A stretch of DNA of 64,000 nt, taken from contig OX637288.1 in assembly GCA_951799445.1 (NCBI GenBank), positions 30,049,288-30,113,287 on the forward strand. Reading direction: 5' to 3'. This document shows positions 13,301 to 24,356 of the stretch, in pieces; the stretch's first letter is position 1; the number at the start of each line of letters is the position of its first letter. The translations under genes were made by a program, and so were the position numbers. This DNA is from Pseudisothecium myosuroides. Its lineage: Eukaryota > Streptophyta > Bryopsida > Hypnales > Lembophyllaceae. Under the pieces are notes generated by a model that searched no databases, was not told where the DNA came from, and saw nothing but the letters and a program-made list of their open reading frames with translations.

Positions 13301-13433
13301 GTTGTTTCTTCTCCGCACTTCTTCCGTCAACCTTCTTCAGCTTTTTGCTGGCAGTCACCGCCCCGCCACAGCTGAACCCACCTCCGGTGTCGTCCCAGTC
13401 CACCGACATCTCACAAGCTCCAAATGTTTTCAT
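7366..13433 (-). CDS. TBC-domain Rab GTPase-activating protein (plant Gyp1-like type)
   Basis: The protein should stimulate GTP hydrolysis on a Rab GTPase in membrane traffic. Exons on the minus strand are 13433-13218, 12286-12167, 11608-11505, 11364-10676, 10399-10277, 9867-9779, 9514-9314, 8715-8287 and 7718-7635, giving 685 codons with continuous phase. The short last exon 7425-7366 (20 codons with stop) is tentative; reading through the 7635 donor would instead stop at 7602. The N-terminal basic region has a short polyGln. AMRFWVQKSQRLRPEKW (from residue 73) opens the domain, followed by GVDHSIRAEVWEFLLG. The arginine finger lies in IVVDVVRTD (Arg382) and the glutamine finger in YCQG (Gln417). 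An acidic, Ser/Thr-rich insert of about 200 residues (about 170-365) splits the TBC domain. The arrangement matches the Arabidopsis At2g43490/At3g59570 type as I remember it. An in-frame stop lies just upstream of the chosen ATG. Confidence 0.88.
8823..9032. mobile_element. piggyBac-like MITE in a RabGAP intron
   Basis: This 210-bp element is bounded by TTAA on both sides, with ends CCCCAAAAGGACCAA and TTGGTCCTTTCGGCG (inverted repeat). It sits in the intron between exons 9514-9314 and 8715-8287. Its interior shares a gaacattgcRtg block with the element in the SPINDLY 5' region (50509-50749). Confidence 0.65.
10035..10233. mobile_element. probable piggyBac-like MITE in a RabGAP intron
   Basis: The left end is CTAA CCCCTAAATGCCCATG and the right end is GATGCCATTTTTCGGGG TTAT. 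Each flanking tetranucleotide is one base off TTAA. It is about 199 bp and lies in the intron just downstream of the YCQG exon, with its right end about 40 bases from that donor. Confidence 0.45.
12387..13205. repeat. three tandem copies of a ~274-bp unit in RabGAP intron 1
   Basis: Units begin gctcagagtacatcctc at 12387, gctcagagtacatgctc at 12662 and gctcagagtgcatgctt at 12935, giving steps of 275 and 273 bases. Each contains a conserved block reading tttcagggggtagtgaccctgagcagcac or a close variant. Each runs to an AT-rich tail ending in agaatgaaag. The last unit ends within about 15 bases of the exon 1 donor (13217/13218). The array fills nearly the whole first intron. Confidence 0.85.
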
Positions 13434-14703
13434 ACCACATCACCACAAAAAACTCCTCCTCCTCAACTTCTTCTTCTTCTTCAGCAGCAAAAAAAACTCC
13501 TCTGCTTCTTCTTCCTCCTCTTCGAAAACATCAGTCCAAATTTGGCTCATCGGATATAAAAGCTCGCAAGCCTTTCAAGCTACCAACAACAACGACATTC
13601 TTCTTGCACCAGATTCTTATCCAATGTCACAATTCGATTTCTACCCTTCCAACTTCGATTCTGGTGTCCACTGCACAGGCTTGCTATTGAAAAATCTACA
13701 ACCCTTATGTACAATCAATTCTTTACACAGCGCTTGAGTCTTCTCCTACTCTACGAAATGGCATTCTAGACTACAGAAGAAGCCTTCTCCTTTCCTGCAA
13801 CAAATTGACGAAACTCTCAGACATGGAGTCCGTCCTGGCAATTGGTGTGGATCCACACACCTTGAAACCAAAAACTAAATAAAATGGGTTTCCGTTCTCT
13901 TAACATTCACCATGAAAAAGCTTCACCAACACTCCGTCGGTTGTTGACACAACCAACACAATCATTCATCGTTAAAGAAGTAATAAGAGGTGAGGTCATC
14001 ACACAGCACCAAAACTCTCTGTTTGTCTCTGTGTGTGTCAAAATTGGACATTCCAAGCGTACACGCAACCCTAATTTATTCCTGCAACCCCCCCACGGAA
14101 AGATGTTGCTGCAGCAGCAGCGTCGGAAATGATGGGATGCAATTGTGGCACGGGAAACACACCATCTCATCGCCACTGTAGCAAAAGGCAAGGCTTGGAA
14201 AGAGAGGGAGCCAAGGGAGAAAGAAGGAGAAGGAAGGAAGGGAGGAAGGAAGGAAGGGAGAAACCAGTGGTGGGGTAGGGTGGGCTGAAAGCAACCATCA
14301 GCAGTGACAGAAAATGGTACGTCATTCTTTACTTTCATCCCACTCTAGTGTGCAAACAAAGTAATGAGGGCTTGTTTTCCCCCCAATTTTCAATCCTCCA
14401 TTGTGATGGACCTCATTTTATCCCTCTTAGAGGTACATTTACAGCAAGGGTGAAGAAAATGTGGCATATCAATTTTAACCTATAAACAACGCGGAGGATG
14501 TTTGGCGTCCGACGAATCATAGAGAATTCGTGCATGTGGACGGGAGTGCAACTATTCATCCTTGGAATTTTGTTGTGAAAAAAAAGGTCTTCTACAGTAC
14601 TTTGACTTCCAATGAGTGCTTTTCCATTTTTTAAGGCAATGATTCTTATGGTATCCAAAGGGATGATTTCCACAGTCACCAATCCGTCTTTTAAGGGTTA
14701 ACT
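13434..14703. promoter_or_regulatory. RabGAP 5' flank, promoter presumably here
   Basis: This is the upstream side of the minus-strand RabGAP gene. On the + strand, 13440-13520 is a run of ctcctcctc/ttcttcttc, that is a GAA/GGA-rich tract in the transcript orientation close to the start, typical of plant 5' UTRs. A GGAA/GGGA-rich microsatellite lies at about 14215-14262. No TATA box was assigned with confidence. The + strand frame 13198-13737 is the antisense of exon 1 plus this tract. Confidence 0.35.
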
Positions 14704-15618
14704 TTAACCCCTAAAGGACCAACCTGCTATTTTTAGCAATATAGCAATTTGGGGCAGGTATGTGTGACTAGAGACTTTCATATTTTAAGTCGAAATTTTA
14801 ATAGAAGGTCGGGACAAGGAATATCTTTCATGTGCACTAAATTTTATGACATTTCAAAATAGGAGTCAAAAGTTATGGCCTAATATGTTACTTTTTTCAC
14901 CGGGCGGGTAGTTCGGGCAGATCTGAAAATATCACTTTTTTCAAAAATAAAAATTTGAAATTGGTTTTCTAGAGTTATATATACGTGGAAAGCTTTAAAT
15001 CATTCCATTTTGACCAATGAGTAAAAAGTTATGAGGTTTTTTAGTTTGCGGGCAGTTACGGATTCTCTACTTTGAAATAAACTTTAAAGTTGTATATTTA
15101 ATTCAATTTTTAATGTTTTTTGAAAAGAAATCATAGGATTTAGGCTGTTTATTACAACATTACAACCATTGGGATTGACATTTTTCAATTCTATAATTAA
15201 ATTCTTAACAATTTAGTATTTTGGATCATTCTCTACTTCTTTCTACTTACTATTTTTTTTGTTTATGTTGTACAATTCCAAATGATTTGAAAAATTTTAA
15301 ACATGTAGCCACCTTGTTTAGGAAAAAGAATTAAAATAAGCACCACCATTTTGGACATTTTTTCATACAAATGTGACCTTGTAAAGTGCAGCTGCCTTGT
15401 TTTATGCAGGAACAAAAAAAGAATTTTTGCCAATTCAAATGCTAATATCTTCCAATCCGTATGGTGGAAATTTTTTCCACATCTTCTAAAACTAGTTTAT
15501 TATAAGATCCTACAATTACATGTGTCAAAAAAAAATTCAAAAATTTGGTACTTGTACTAAAAATGGCAGTTTTTGAGTGTTTTCGGTGAAAACAGAGTCA
15601 TGGAACTTTAGGGGTTAA
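14704..15618. mobile_element. piggyBac-like MITE, 0.9-kb class, copy 1
   Basis: TTAA CCCCTAAAGGACCAACC at the left and GGAACTTTAGGGG TTAA at the right bound a 915-bp element with no coding frame. Its left half is the reverse complement of the right half of 39236-40173, with shared blocks including the segment around gactagaga and aggagtcaaaagttatggcc, so the two are inverted copies of one family. A GGG-TTAA lies just before the left end (14695-14701), possibly the end of a further eroded element. Confidence 0.72.
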
Positions 15619-17740
15619 AAATATGAGTCCTATCACCAAGGTACCGTATGTGAAGGTCTGATTCGGCACCCAAGTGTTGAAATTGAATTTCCATGTCAGG
15701 TTCTTAGGGGTCCACGTCACCTCATACCATTCACAAGATGACATGAGGCACTTTCTTTACAGTAATGACTTAACTTCTGTCAAATTTGACCTTCGCGTAG
15801 GATATTTTACCAAAAAAATAAAGATATTGATTTATAGACCAATGTATGCACTTTATTTCTACAACAATAGAGGAAGTCATCCATTGGATACATTTTGACC
15901 TTCGCAACGTTTCAAGGTTAACCTTGTGGAATGAGTTTATAATATACCTCTTTCAAGGATAAATATTCCTCCACAAATAGAGAGTTTGTCCACACAAATG
16001 AGGGAAATATAATCCTCAAGGGGTAAGCAAGGACTAAAAAGACTCCACTCTCCCTATAGGATTTAACCCTAGAACGTTAGCTTGGTCACTATGGAAATTA
16101 TCCTTTGAGGTATCACGCGAGTTATTTGTTTAAAAAAAAACAAGAACATTCATTAGAGGTTGAATTGTTGTTCAAGAGGTCTCTTCTTTCTACACAAAAT
16201 TTTAAGGACGAACATTTGCACTTCTATCTTCTATAGAAATATTCTTTGTCATCCATCAGATATTTTCAAATTGTCGCATCAATACAAGATTAAATACCCT
16301 CACTAAGTCCTAAAAATATTTCAAATATTACAATTCCATGGGTGTGAGTTATAACCTTCAAGTATTAACATTCTAAATATAATTTATCGACTATGTCATA
16401 TAACATAAGGTAAGAGATCCTGTTTGTGCCACAATTCAAAAGCCATGATCCTATTTTTGCCACTATGTATAATTGATATAATTTTCAAAATTTTAAATGC
16501 ACTCTATTCATACATTGTCAATAAAAAAGTGGCACAAATAGTCATGTGGCAAAAGTATAGGCTCCTACCTTGCCATAATCCTTACTATAAGGTGTGCCCA
16601 AGCCCCCTTGGTGAGCAAGGGGGACCTATTTTGAAGGTGACTTCCCAAGCCTTGCAAAAGACTATTCAATATATAGCTAGGTGGCTAGAAACAAGAAGTA
16701 CCCTTGGAAGTTTCAAACAAACATAGCACTATAACACCATGGTCATGACAACACAAGCACTGGTGTGCCACATACATTTGTAAATTTGGTGAAAGCACGC
16801 ATTTGTGAAATCAAAGAATCCAAAAATCCAAATTATGAATAAAAGATATGAAGGCATTGATAGTGAAATCAGCAACAGATAGATGAAACTTTGGAAATTG
16901 AGATGAAAACTTCTATGAAGAAAATCTTCTTCACATCCATTCTTCACCTCCAAAGGAGAAGAATGGCCATTTTCAATCTTTAACTCCTAAATGCCCAAAG
17001 TCCCCTTGGGGGACACTTGGAATTTCGGGTAGGCCCGTGTGCCCTAAAATTATGACCTAATTTTTTGAAAGTTTTTTTGAAGATAGGAAATCACATTAGC
17101 TTTCTAAATTTTTATTTTTTTCAATTGGTGCCTGTGAGCAAATGTGTTTACTTAGTGTTTGTAGTGTCCTTCTTGAGTTGGGTGGATACACCCAAAACCG
17201 CGCCGTACCTAAAACCACCATCATCACTCTATGTATGTGGCTCTAAAATCAATATGTACCTATGTGGAAGAAACAATTTCAAAACCTCCACCAAAAAAAA
17301 CTTTGACCCTTCCTAACTTCTACATACAATATCCAAATGTAACGTTCTTTGGTGCGTTGGCACCTCCATTCGCTTGCCAACAAGAAAATATGGAAAACTT
17401 GATCATTCTAATAATAGTAACTAGGCACGGTAGCAAAAGGTAGTGGTTTGGAGCGGTACCCTAAACCTTAACTTACACTGCAAATGATAGGATGGTTTTG
17501 GCATCCAATCCAGACCGAGCAACTCTGCATTATTTCCCCTTGGACAAGCAAGTTATGTTGCAACTTAGACATACCGTTTGTACCTTAGAGCCAGAAATCA
17601 AGCAATCAGTGGCTGTACTAGGCTACTGAATGCTAAATCAAAGGGGCTCAGACATGGCATCTTCCCAGTTCTTATGTATATTCCCTTCTCCTGAATTCAG
17701 TACATGTATTCAGTCTCGTAGATTACCAGTCAAGTTAAGC
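15619..17740. other. intergenic, eroded repeats only
   Basis: No gene is supported. The segment 16086-16265 resembles 38250-38415 (for example the gaaattatcctt, gcacttctatct and tcatccatcag blocks), indicating a dispersed repeat. A short hairpin with gtgccac ends spans about 16421-16560. A TTAACTCCTAAATGCCC end at 16980 is an orphan piggyBac-like terminus. Confidence 0.45.
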
Positions 17741-18486
17741 TTAACCCCTAAATGACAGACCCATGACCATTGACTTCAAACCTCACTGTCCATCACTCAA
17801 TTTGGTGCCATTTTGCAACTAGATATGTATGAAAAGTTTTATTTTTATTTTTTAGAGATGAAATTACATGTCTTCTTTACTTCACAGCAAAAATTAGATT
17901 TTTTTGTGGAAAATTGATTTTTTTGAGAATTTTTGAAGAGAAAGTGAAGAAAAAATCATCTTAAATAGAAAATTATTTCAAAAATCTGAAAATTTCACCA
18001 TGTGTGTATATTACAATGAAAAACATCATGGTGTAAACTCGATTTCCGTGTCATTCTATATTTAGAAAATAATAGACATTGAAAATACACCCAAAATTCA
18101 AATTGCAATAAAAAAAATTCAATTTTAGGATTTTTTTCAAAATTCAAAATGGAGTAGAAAGTAGAGTAGGTGACCTTCATTTTATTAGTTGGACTCAAAC
18201 TCAAAAAATATCATTTTTGTGGAGAAATTTCAGATTTAGAGCAAGGAGCAACAACTTCCCAAAATACACTAAAATGGCATATTTTGTGATTCGTTTTTTT
18301 TAATAACTTCTCATTTAAATGAAGACAAACATTGGAAAGACCACAAACTCAATTGGATACTCTTCATAACCCAACATGAAAGGTCAACAAGGAAGAAGAA
18401 GATGAAAAATTGCTTTTGAATTGTGTTCAACTCACAATGTTGTCATCGGAACGCCACGGAATGGCGACTGCGGCGCTCCAGGGTTA
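17741..18486. mobile_element. possible piggyBac-like element, weak right end
   Basis: The left end is a good TTAA CCCCTAAATGACAG. The best right candidate is GCTCCAGGG TTAA, which matches only in the first few terminal bases. The 746-bp interior is non-coding and AT-rich. The pairing of ends is uncertain. Confidence 0.3.
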
Positions 18487-18954
18487 AAGTAACTACACCT
18501 AGCTAAAATCGCACAGTTAAGTTATGTGGCATGACCAATATGCTCTAGAAAATTAACAACAATTTTTGTATATTGGTGTAGGACTGTGAATCAAAATGCA
18601 AGTCGTTTCATAATTTTTGGATGCATTGTGAATTAGTTACAAATTTTCAAAGATACAAGGAGTAGGGTGTTAAAAGTGTCATTTCAGCGATGCCAAAATC
18701 AATTTGATGCACATGCAGAAATGTCATAGAGAAGAAGTTAAATGGAAATTGTACCCAAAATGGACCACTTGTGAGGTTGCCACGTCTCCAATTTTATTAA
18801 TAGAGATGCACACTACTCAAAATGGGCCTTAACTCCATGGCTTACATTTGTCCTTTAATGTGTACCATTTTGGGTTTCCTCCCAATTCATTTTTCCTTCA
18901 AAAATAGGGGTCAATTTTGAGGAGTGGTTCATTTTAGATGTAGTAGTTACCTTA

Positions 18955-19109
18955 AAGTCTGTTTGCACCAAAAAAAACTTTGTGTTGGAGCCCAAAGAAA
19001 TGGAGTGTTTTGATTGGGTCTTTGCTTTGGGTCCATAGCTAAAGGGTTCCAATCAAAACACTCCATCCCTTTAGGCTCCAACACAAAGTTTTTTGGTGTA
19101 AATAGCCCC
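18955..19109. mobile_element. Tourist-like foldback MITE (TTA target)
   Basis: The 155-bp element is almost entirely an inverted repeat. The left half contains TTTGCACCAAAAAAAACTTT then gtgttggagcc; the right half contains ggctccaacacaaagttttttggtgtaaatagcccc. It is flanked by TTA on each side (18952-18954 and 19110-19112). The three-base TTA duplication and the GGGGCTATTT-type terminus fit PIF/Harbinger-derived Tourist MITEs. Confidence 0.7.
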
Positions 19110-19130
19110 TTAGATTGCAAAGCAGAAAGT

Positions 19131-19384
19131 TACGTCTTGGACCCCTACTGAGATCGGAGCACCCAAAACCAAACCTGTACCCAGTGGCGTCACTTTCTAG
19201 ATATGGTACTTATTTTAGAACCTAAATCTAGGTAAACCATAGATAGCTTATTGTTTGTTGACCAAAATGATAAGCTATCTATAGTCTACTTAGATTTAGG
19301 TTCAAAAATCATTGCCTTACCTAGAAAGTGAAGCCATTGGATACAAGTTTGGTTTTGGGTGCTTCTACCGTAATGACCCAAGGG
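19131..19384. mobile_element. foldback MITE adjacent to the Tourist-like element
   Basis: The inverted repeat arms contain gcacccaaaaccaaacctgt, then cactttctag and aacctaaatctag on the left. The complementary agatttaggtt, ctagaaagtg and tttggttttgggtgc lie on the right. It has no coding capacity. The boundaries are approximate because the outermost bases are imperfect. Confidence 0.6.
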
Positions 19385-20599
19385 GTGTGTACTTTCAAAA
19401 TAGGCCAAAAGTACCAAGAACTTGAGCAATTTATTTTTTCATTTTTTCTTTAGATTGGATAGAATGTAACCGTAGGATCTTATAGTTCACATTGCAAAAA
19501 AACACCTCAAAAAAATTTAGATTATTTGACTATACAATTTAGGAGATATTTGAATTTGAAGTTTTATTTGGGTCAATGGAAAAACAGGGCACTGCACTTT
19601 GAAGGAGAATATCGTAGTGAGAATATTTGGAAATGATGACCTTTTTGTGCTTAGTGAAAGACAAAAGGGTTGAGAATGCTCATCTAAACTTTCACAAAAT
19701 CTAGTCATTTTGCAATTTTTAGTGGAGCTTGCAATGCATAGTAGTCATTGAAATGAAGGTAGTGTTTGCAAGGAAAAAAAAGAATCAATGCACTTGCCTT
19801 CTCCTTGAGCTTCTTGGAGCTATCTTCTTTGAGGTAGTCAACAATTGCATTGGTTGGCTGACTTTTCAATCCATGACCAAACCGAACACCAAAAAAATGA
19901 CCTATACAAATTTTGAGTTTTTATGGCATATCATTTTGCCAATTCTAATTGTGCCAAAGTCAAAGGTTAGTCAAATCTTGTTAATTATAATAATGAGTAT
20001 AACCAAAATCGATAAATAAGTTGAAAACAACAAAAATAAGTGTCTTCATTGTGCCACATGAACAATTCTAGTGCTCACCTAGGCACTCTTGGTGATTGCC
20101 TTTCTTTTGTGTGAAATAGCCCTTAACATAATTGTACCTAATTGTGTTTGAAAATGCAGTCAAATGATGTTCCTATTATTAAATTTTCTAATTTTTTGTT
20201 GGATCTTTTTGGTAGTCACAAGAGTATTTAGATTCTCCTCTCATGATTTTTTGGGGTACTCTCTAAATAAACTCCAAATTTGCAATGTGCTGAAAACTAG
20301 TGTATCCCAAAACAACCCAGGTTCTCATGAATGGAGGCGATACATTTTAAGTAGGAATGAGTATGAGTCTATTTTAGAGAGGGGTTCCAATCAAGATAGA
20401 TTAATTTGGCGATCTAAATTTAAAAACAACTTCAATGAGATTTATACAACAAGGGTATGGAAAAAATAAGGATATTTCAAGGGACATTTTGCCAATTTTA
20501 CAAAGTCACTGGTTGAATATTTGTTACAATTCCATTGGATCAGGAAGTCATGATTGCTTATCATGCATTTGGAGCTTTCATTTTTACCACCTGCCCACT

Positions 20600-20945
20600 A
20601 ATGCGAAAACACACAAAATTGTCCATGTACCCATTCTTGACAAATAGACTTCTACTCTAATTCTCTCCAATAGTGCCATTACACCATTTTCTTACTTGAT
20701 TGTGATTAATTGACTGTTGGTTTTCTAAATTTTGGTTTTACGACCAAGATAGGTGATGGTTTCAAACGCTTGGGAAGCTTTCACTTTGAAAATTCATAGT
20801 AATTACATATTACTTTTTTTTTTTCTTGAAAATTCATGATTTGCAATTGTCAATACCCAATAATGTTTTTCCTTGAAAAAGGTGCCTTGAACTATGTTGA
20901 ATTGCTCAATTTGACATTTTTGGATGTTTTTACTTTACCTTTGCT
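20600..20945. repeat. dispersed repeat, copy 1 (relative at 32120-32490)
   Basis: The blocks gaaaacac.caaaattgtcc, tgttggttttctaaattttggttt, ggtttcaa, actttgaaaattcatagtaattacat and ttgaattgctcaatttgac recur in the same order at 32120-32490. Parts also recur at about 35950, 37806 and 40330. It is probably an eroded transposon without recognisable ends. The frame at 20164-20469 just upstream has no recognisable product. Confidence 0.5.
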
Positions 20946-21186
20946 TTTTGTCTATTCGCCACTTTAGCTACAATGCACCCACCTTTCGCCCATATTTTCA
21001 CTTTAGTGCCATCAAACTATCGTTACCATTTCTAATCTTCAATCCTTGTAACATTGTTTATCAAAGGGACAAGGGCCTTTTTTAATCCTTGAAAAGGGGC
21101 CCCTTCGATGAAAAGAATTGTCTTATAAACTATGGCTCTTCAGCCAATCCCAATCCTTGAATTAACTTGTACGTCCTTCCTTAGTA

Positions 21187-21747
21187 CTCCTTCTGTCCCA
21201 AAATAAATCCGGAGGTTCTTGAAAATGGCTAGATTAATGCCTGAGCTGCTCCTATTTTCAAGGGATTGTGTAATTATTGTAGCTTCTATTAAACCCCACT
21301 AGGCATGAAAGAATGGAAGTCAATAGTAAAGCAGTGCATGTTGAAAACAAGTGACAAAATTGACAAATTTCTCCCCTTTTTGGAATTGCTCTAGTACTAT
21401 TAATTTGGATCATTCTTTGAGCAACATTGGTGCAAGGAAGTCCAATGATGTCCTTTGTATTCAATTCCAATGATTCCACTCCAAGAAATTCTCAATAAGA
21501 GATTTGTTAGTAGCAAGTTCTTCACAATTGTAGATTGAATTCATCACCTTTGGTTGGTTAGAAGTTGCATTTTGATTTCCTTTGCAAGGATCAAATTGCT
21601 ATATAGATTTTAGAGTGTGGCATCGACAAATTCTTTTGCTTCAAAGTATTCAAACTAGCTTCAGTTGTTGTCGATTAAGTTGTGGAGAGAATTTAATTTA
21701 GGACAAGTATATTTGAAAATCCTGGATTTATTTGGGGACAGAGGGAG
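21187..21747. mobile_element. Stowaway-like element (Tc1/mariner class)
   Basis: The left end is TA CTCCTTCTGTCCCAAAATAA and the right end is TTATTTGGGGACAGAGGGAG TA. These match the plant Stowaway signature CTCCCTCCGTCCC with a TA target. At 561 bp it is longer than typical Stowaway MITEs and may contain a passenger sequence. The reverse-strand frame at 21258-21479 inside it has no recognisable domain. Confidence 0.8.
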
Positions 21748-22461
21748 TATCTAGCAAAGCATAATACCTTCCCAGCATAACGAGGACCATTGCTGGTTAT
21801 ACAATGTTATGCTTTGTTGCCGCCAGTGCTCCTTCTGCGGGCCTCATTAATTTCTCCGGCGTCGCTGTTGCCATTCAAATCTGCGAGGTTTCTTGATGAG
21901 AGTGGGGTGCTTTTGTTGACTTCCTGCATGTTGCCATGAATTGCTACGAAATTTTTGACCGTCTGACCTACTTACTTTACTTTACTTTCTTTAGGTTCTG
22001 CTGCTTAGGATTCTGATTTTAGGTTCCTACGCTCATGATTGCTAGCGTTGAAATTCATGGGTTCCTTGGCGTGGAATGTGGAGAATTTATTGCGGCGCAA
22101 TTTGGAAGCTGCCTCATGGAGTTTGAGGCAATTCGAAGTACAGTACACGCTCCTGCTTCCAATTCAGAGCTTCACAACCAACCGTCATGATCAGGTGTAA
22201 ATCTCCTTACCCGCAAGCTTCAACTTCACCTCGCCCTGTATGTCACGTTCTTGTTGTTGAAATTTTTTTGGTTTCCTTCATCAATTTGCTAACAATGGCT
22301 CCATTGCTTCTCCCCTTGAGCTTCAAGGACCACCGCTTTTCCTTAGACGGTGCCCCTCGTCGTCCTGCTCTTTAGGTTCCACCACCAGTGCCTGCTGATT
22401 CTAATGCCGCTGCCGAGAGCTCCGCCACTTCTGCTTTACGTGAGCGCCCGTCGCAGGAGAC

Positions 22462-23170
22462 ATGAGTATGAACTCTCCCGATCGAGTATACCAAGACATA
22501 TGGGCGGAATCAGTCGTAGGAGGCGATGACAATGTTCATCGGGTTCGTTGTCTGGTGTGCACGAAGATAGAAGGGAGACCTGAACTGCTGGCGCCCAAAT
22601 TGGATACATGGCCTGGGGCCGTCCGAAAGCGACAGCGGACATTCCGAGATTTTTACTGTACAGAAGGGTGTATTCTTCACCGTGACAGAGCGTGCTCGTG
22701 CATTTGAAGAATGAAGTTCGTTTCTTGCTGCCGGGCGGGACTCTGGCCGACCAAATCCTTGTTGGGAAAACAATGGAAAGGAAGAAAAAATTGGTGCAAT
22801 TTGCTCGCATCTTCATTTTACTTCGTGATGGCAGGGCGATGGAGTTTCTTCAAGTGCCCAACTGTCCACGCAAACATTGGGTCTCTGCACGGGGTGGGGG
22901 ATAGCGGAGTGTCTTCGTGCTGTTGCATGTATTTGATCGAATGAAGCAGGTCGATCGTGAGCTCTACGAAGTTCGTATCCATTAGATATGATGAAGTCAC
23001 TTCATAAAATCACGAATCTTTGGGCGTCTTCACTGCATATGTTGTCCAGAATTGAGAGCGCCGGTCCATAGTCCCTTACACATGCTGGTCACGAGGTTGT
23101 TCGGCGGAGCTTCATCTGCTTCTTGAAGCCTTGCAGGAGTATGGGGCCGGGGATTGCCTGGAGCTGACAT
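22462..23170 (+). pseudogene. decayed hAT-type transposase (relative of 25303-28327)
   Basis: Fragments in different frames line up with the transposase at 25303-28327. A cysteine-pair N-terminal segment (VRCLVCTK) occurs at 22550-22570. Next comes GGTLADQILVGKTMERKKKL and then CPRKHW (22735-22880), which correspond to GGAVADQLLVGFEGEATRKV and VPRKHW in the better copy. A remnant of the ISADEV catalytic Asp region and a GVFTAYVV segment sit near 22975-23045, interrupted by stops and frame changes. The nearby sequence at 22187-22460 may be its 5' part. The copy cannot encode a protein. Confidence 0.7.
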
Positions 23171-23477
23171 AGCTTCACGGCTAATGTCATTCGGGGCATC
23201 AGTGTTCGGGGCATTCGGTGTTCCAGGTCGTATGTACTGATGTCACAGTGCAATTGAAAAATTCTCGTGCCCCTTTTCTATCTGGCATACATTGAATGTC
23301 TCATCATACTAACATCGTTGTTCAGGTGTCGTCTCAGGTTCCGATTGTGGGGAGAGTGGATGCCATGGATTCACTTGACATGGTGTATCCAAGTAAGTTA
23401 TTGGGTTTCTCATACAGCCCTTGTAACCTTTCCACATCACATTGACGTGATTAAACTAACGTTTGGGCAAAGTCCAA

Positions 23478-24356
23478 GCATCTGCAATGCTCCTTGGTTC
23501 CAACATGGTAATGGCAGAATAAAGGGTCAACTCCAAAAAACACTCCCATGTGCAATGGGCATTGGGTCTCTTTTTATTCCTGGGTCCATCATTATCCTTT
23601 CCAACTCGGGCAATTGTCAAAATATGAAGGGCCAATGACTTGTCTTACAACAGGAAAATTTATTATCATCATACCTTTTCTCGCATTGTTATGTGTGTCA
23701 ATAAATTCAACTTTTGTTTGTTGGCATGGAAAGTCTTTTCTTAAGGTAAAATTTTTCCTCTCTTTCTTTTTAGAGCATTTGCAGTGTAGGTTTGGCAAAC
23801 AAGCCATGTAACTGCAAATAGTGGGGCATTCCACGAGACTTGCATGGTGTTGGGTTATTTTTTGACAAATTGACCTACACAAAGCCAGCAATCCAAACCT
23901 CAAATGGACTTTTCGGCATTATAAAAAAGAATAGAAAATATTTTACTTCAAAAAAAGACCTTTCATACAAATAAAGGAAAGTTGAATTTAATGGCACACA
24001 TAACACTGCGGGAAAAAATAAGATAATAACAAAAAATATGTATTGAAAGTTAAGTTATGGGCCCTTCATATTTTGACGAATTGTTAGGGTTGAGAAGGAT
24101 AATGATAGGCTTGGAAATAAAGAGAGACCAATGTCGATTGCATTGGAGAGTGTTTTTTGGAATTGACCCTTTATTAGGTTGTTATTGTCTTAGAATCTAG
24201 GAGCATTGCAGATGCTCTTATAATGCCGAAAAGTCCATTTGAGGTTTGGATTTCCGGTTTTTGCATTGTATCAATTTGTCCAATTAAAAAAACCCAACAT
24301 TGTGTGGGACTCGTGGAATGCCCGATGTTTGCCGAACCTGCACTGCAGATGCTCTA
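23478..24356. repeat. two interleaved inverted repeats (X-Y-X'-Y')
   Basis: Segment X (about 23478-23635, beginning agcatctgcaatgctcc) is repeated in reverse at about 24055-24218. Segment Y (about 23772-23925, beginning agagcatttgcagtg and containing aacctcaaatggacttttcggcattata) is repeated in reverse at about 24219-24356. X and Y share the terminal motif AGAGCATCTGCAATG. Each pair alone looks like a foldback MITE, but the arms interlock instead of nesting. Confidence 0.75.

Noticed and set aside
13198..13737. Plus-strand Ser/Cys/Phe-rich frame of 179 codons
   Set aside because: It is antisense to RabGAP exon 1 and to a GAA/GGA-rich leader tract; the composition is an artefact of the triplet repeat.
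20164..20647. Two overlapping plus-strand frames with a hydrophobic start
   Set aside because: No recognisable family, no coding-like composition, and they adjoin an eroded dispersed repeat.
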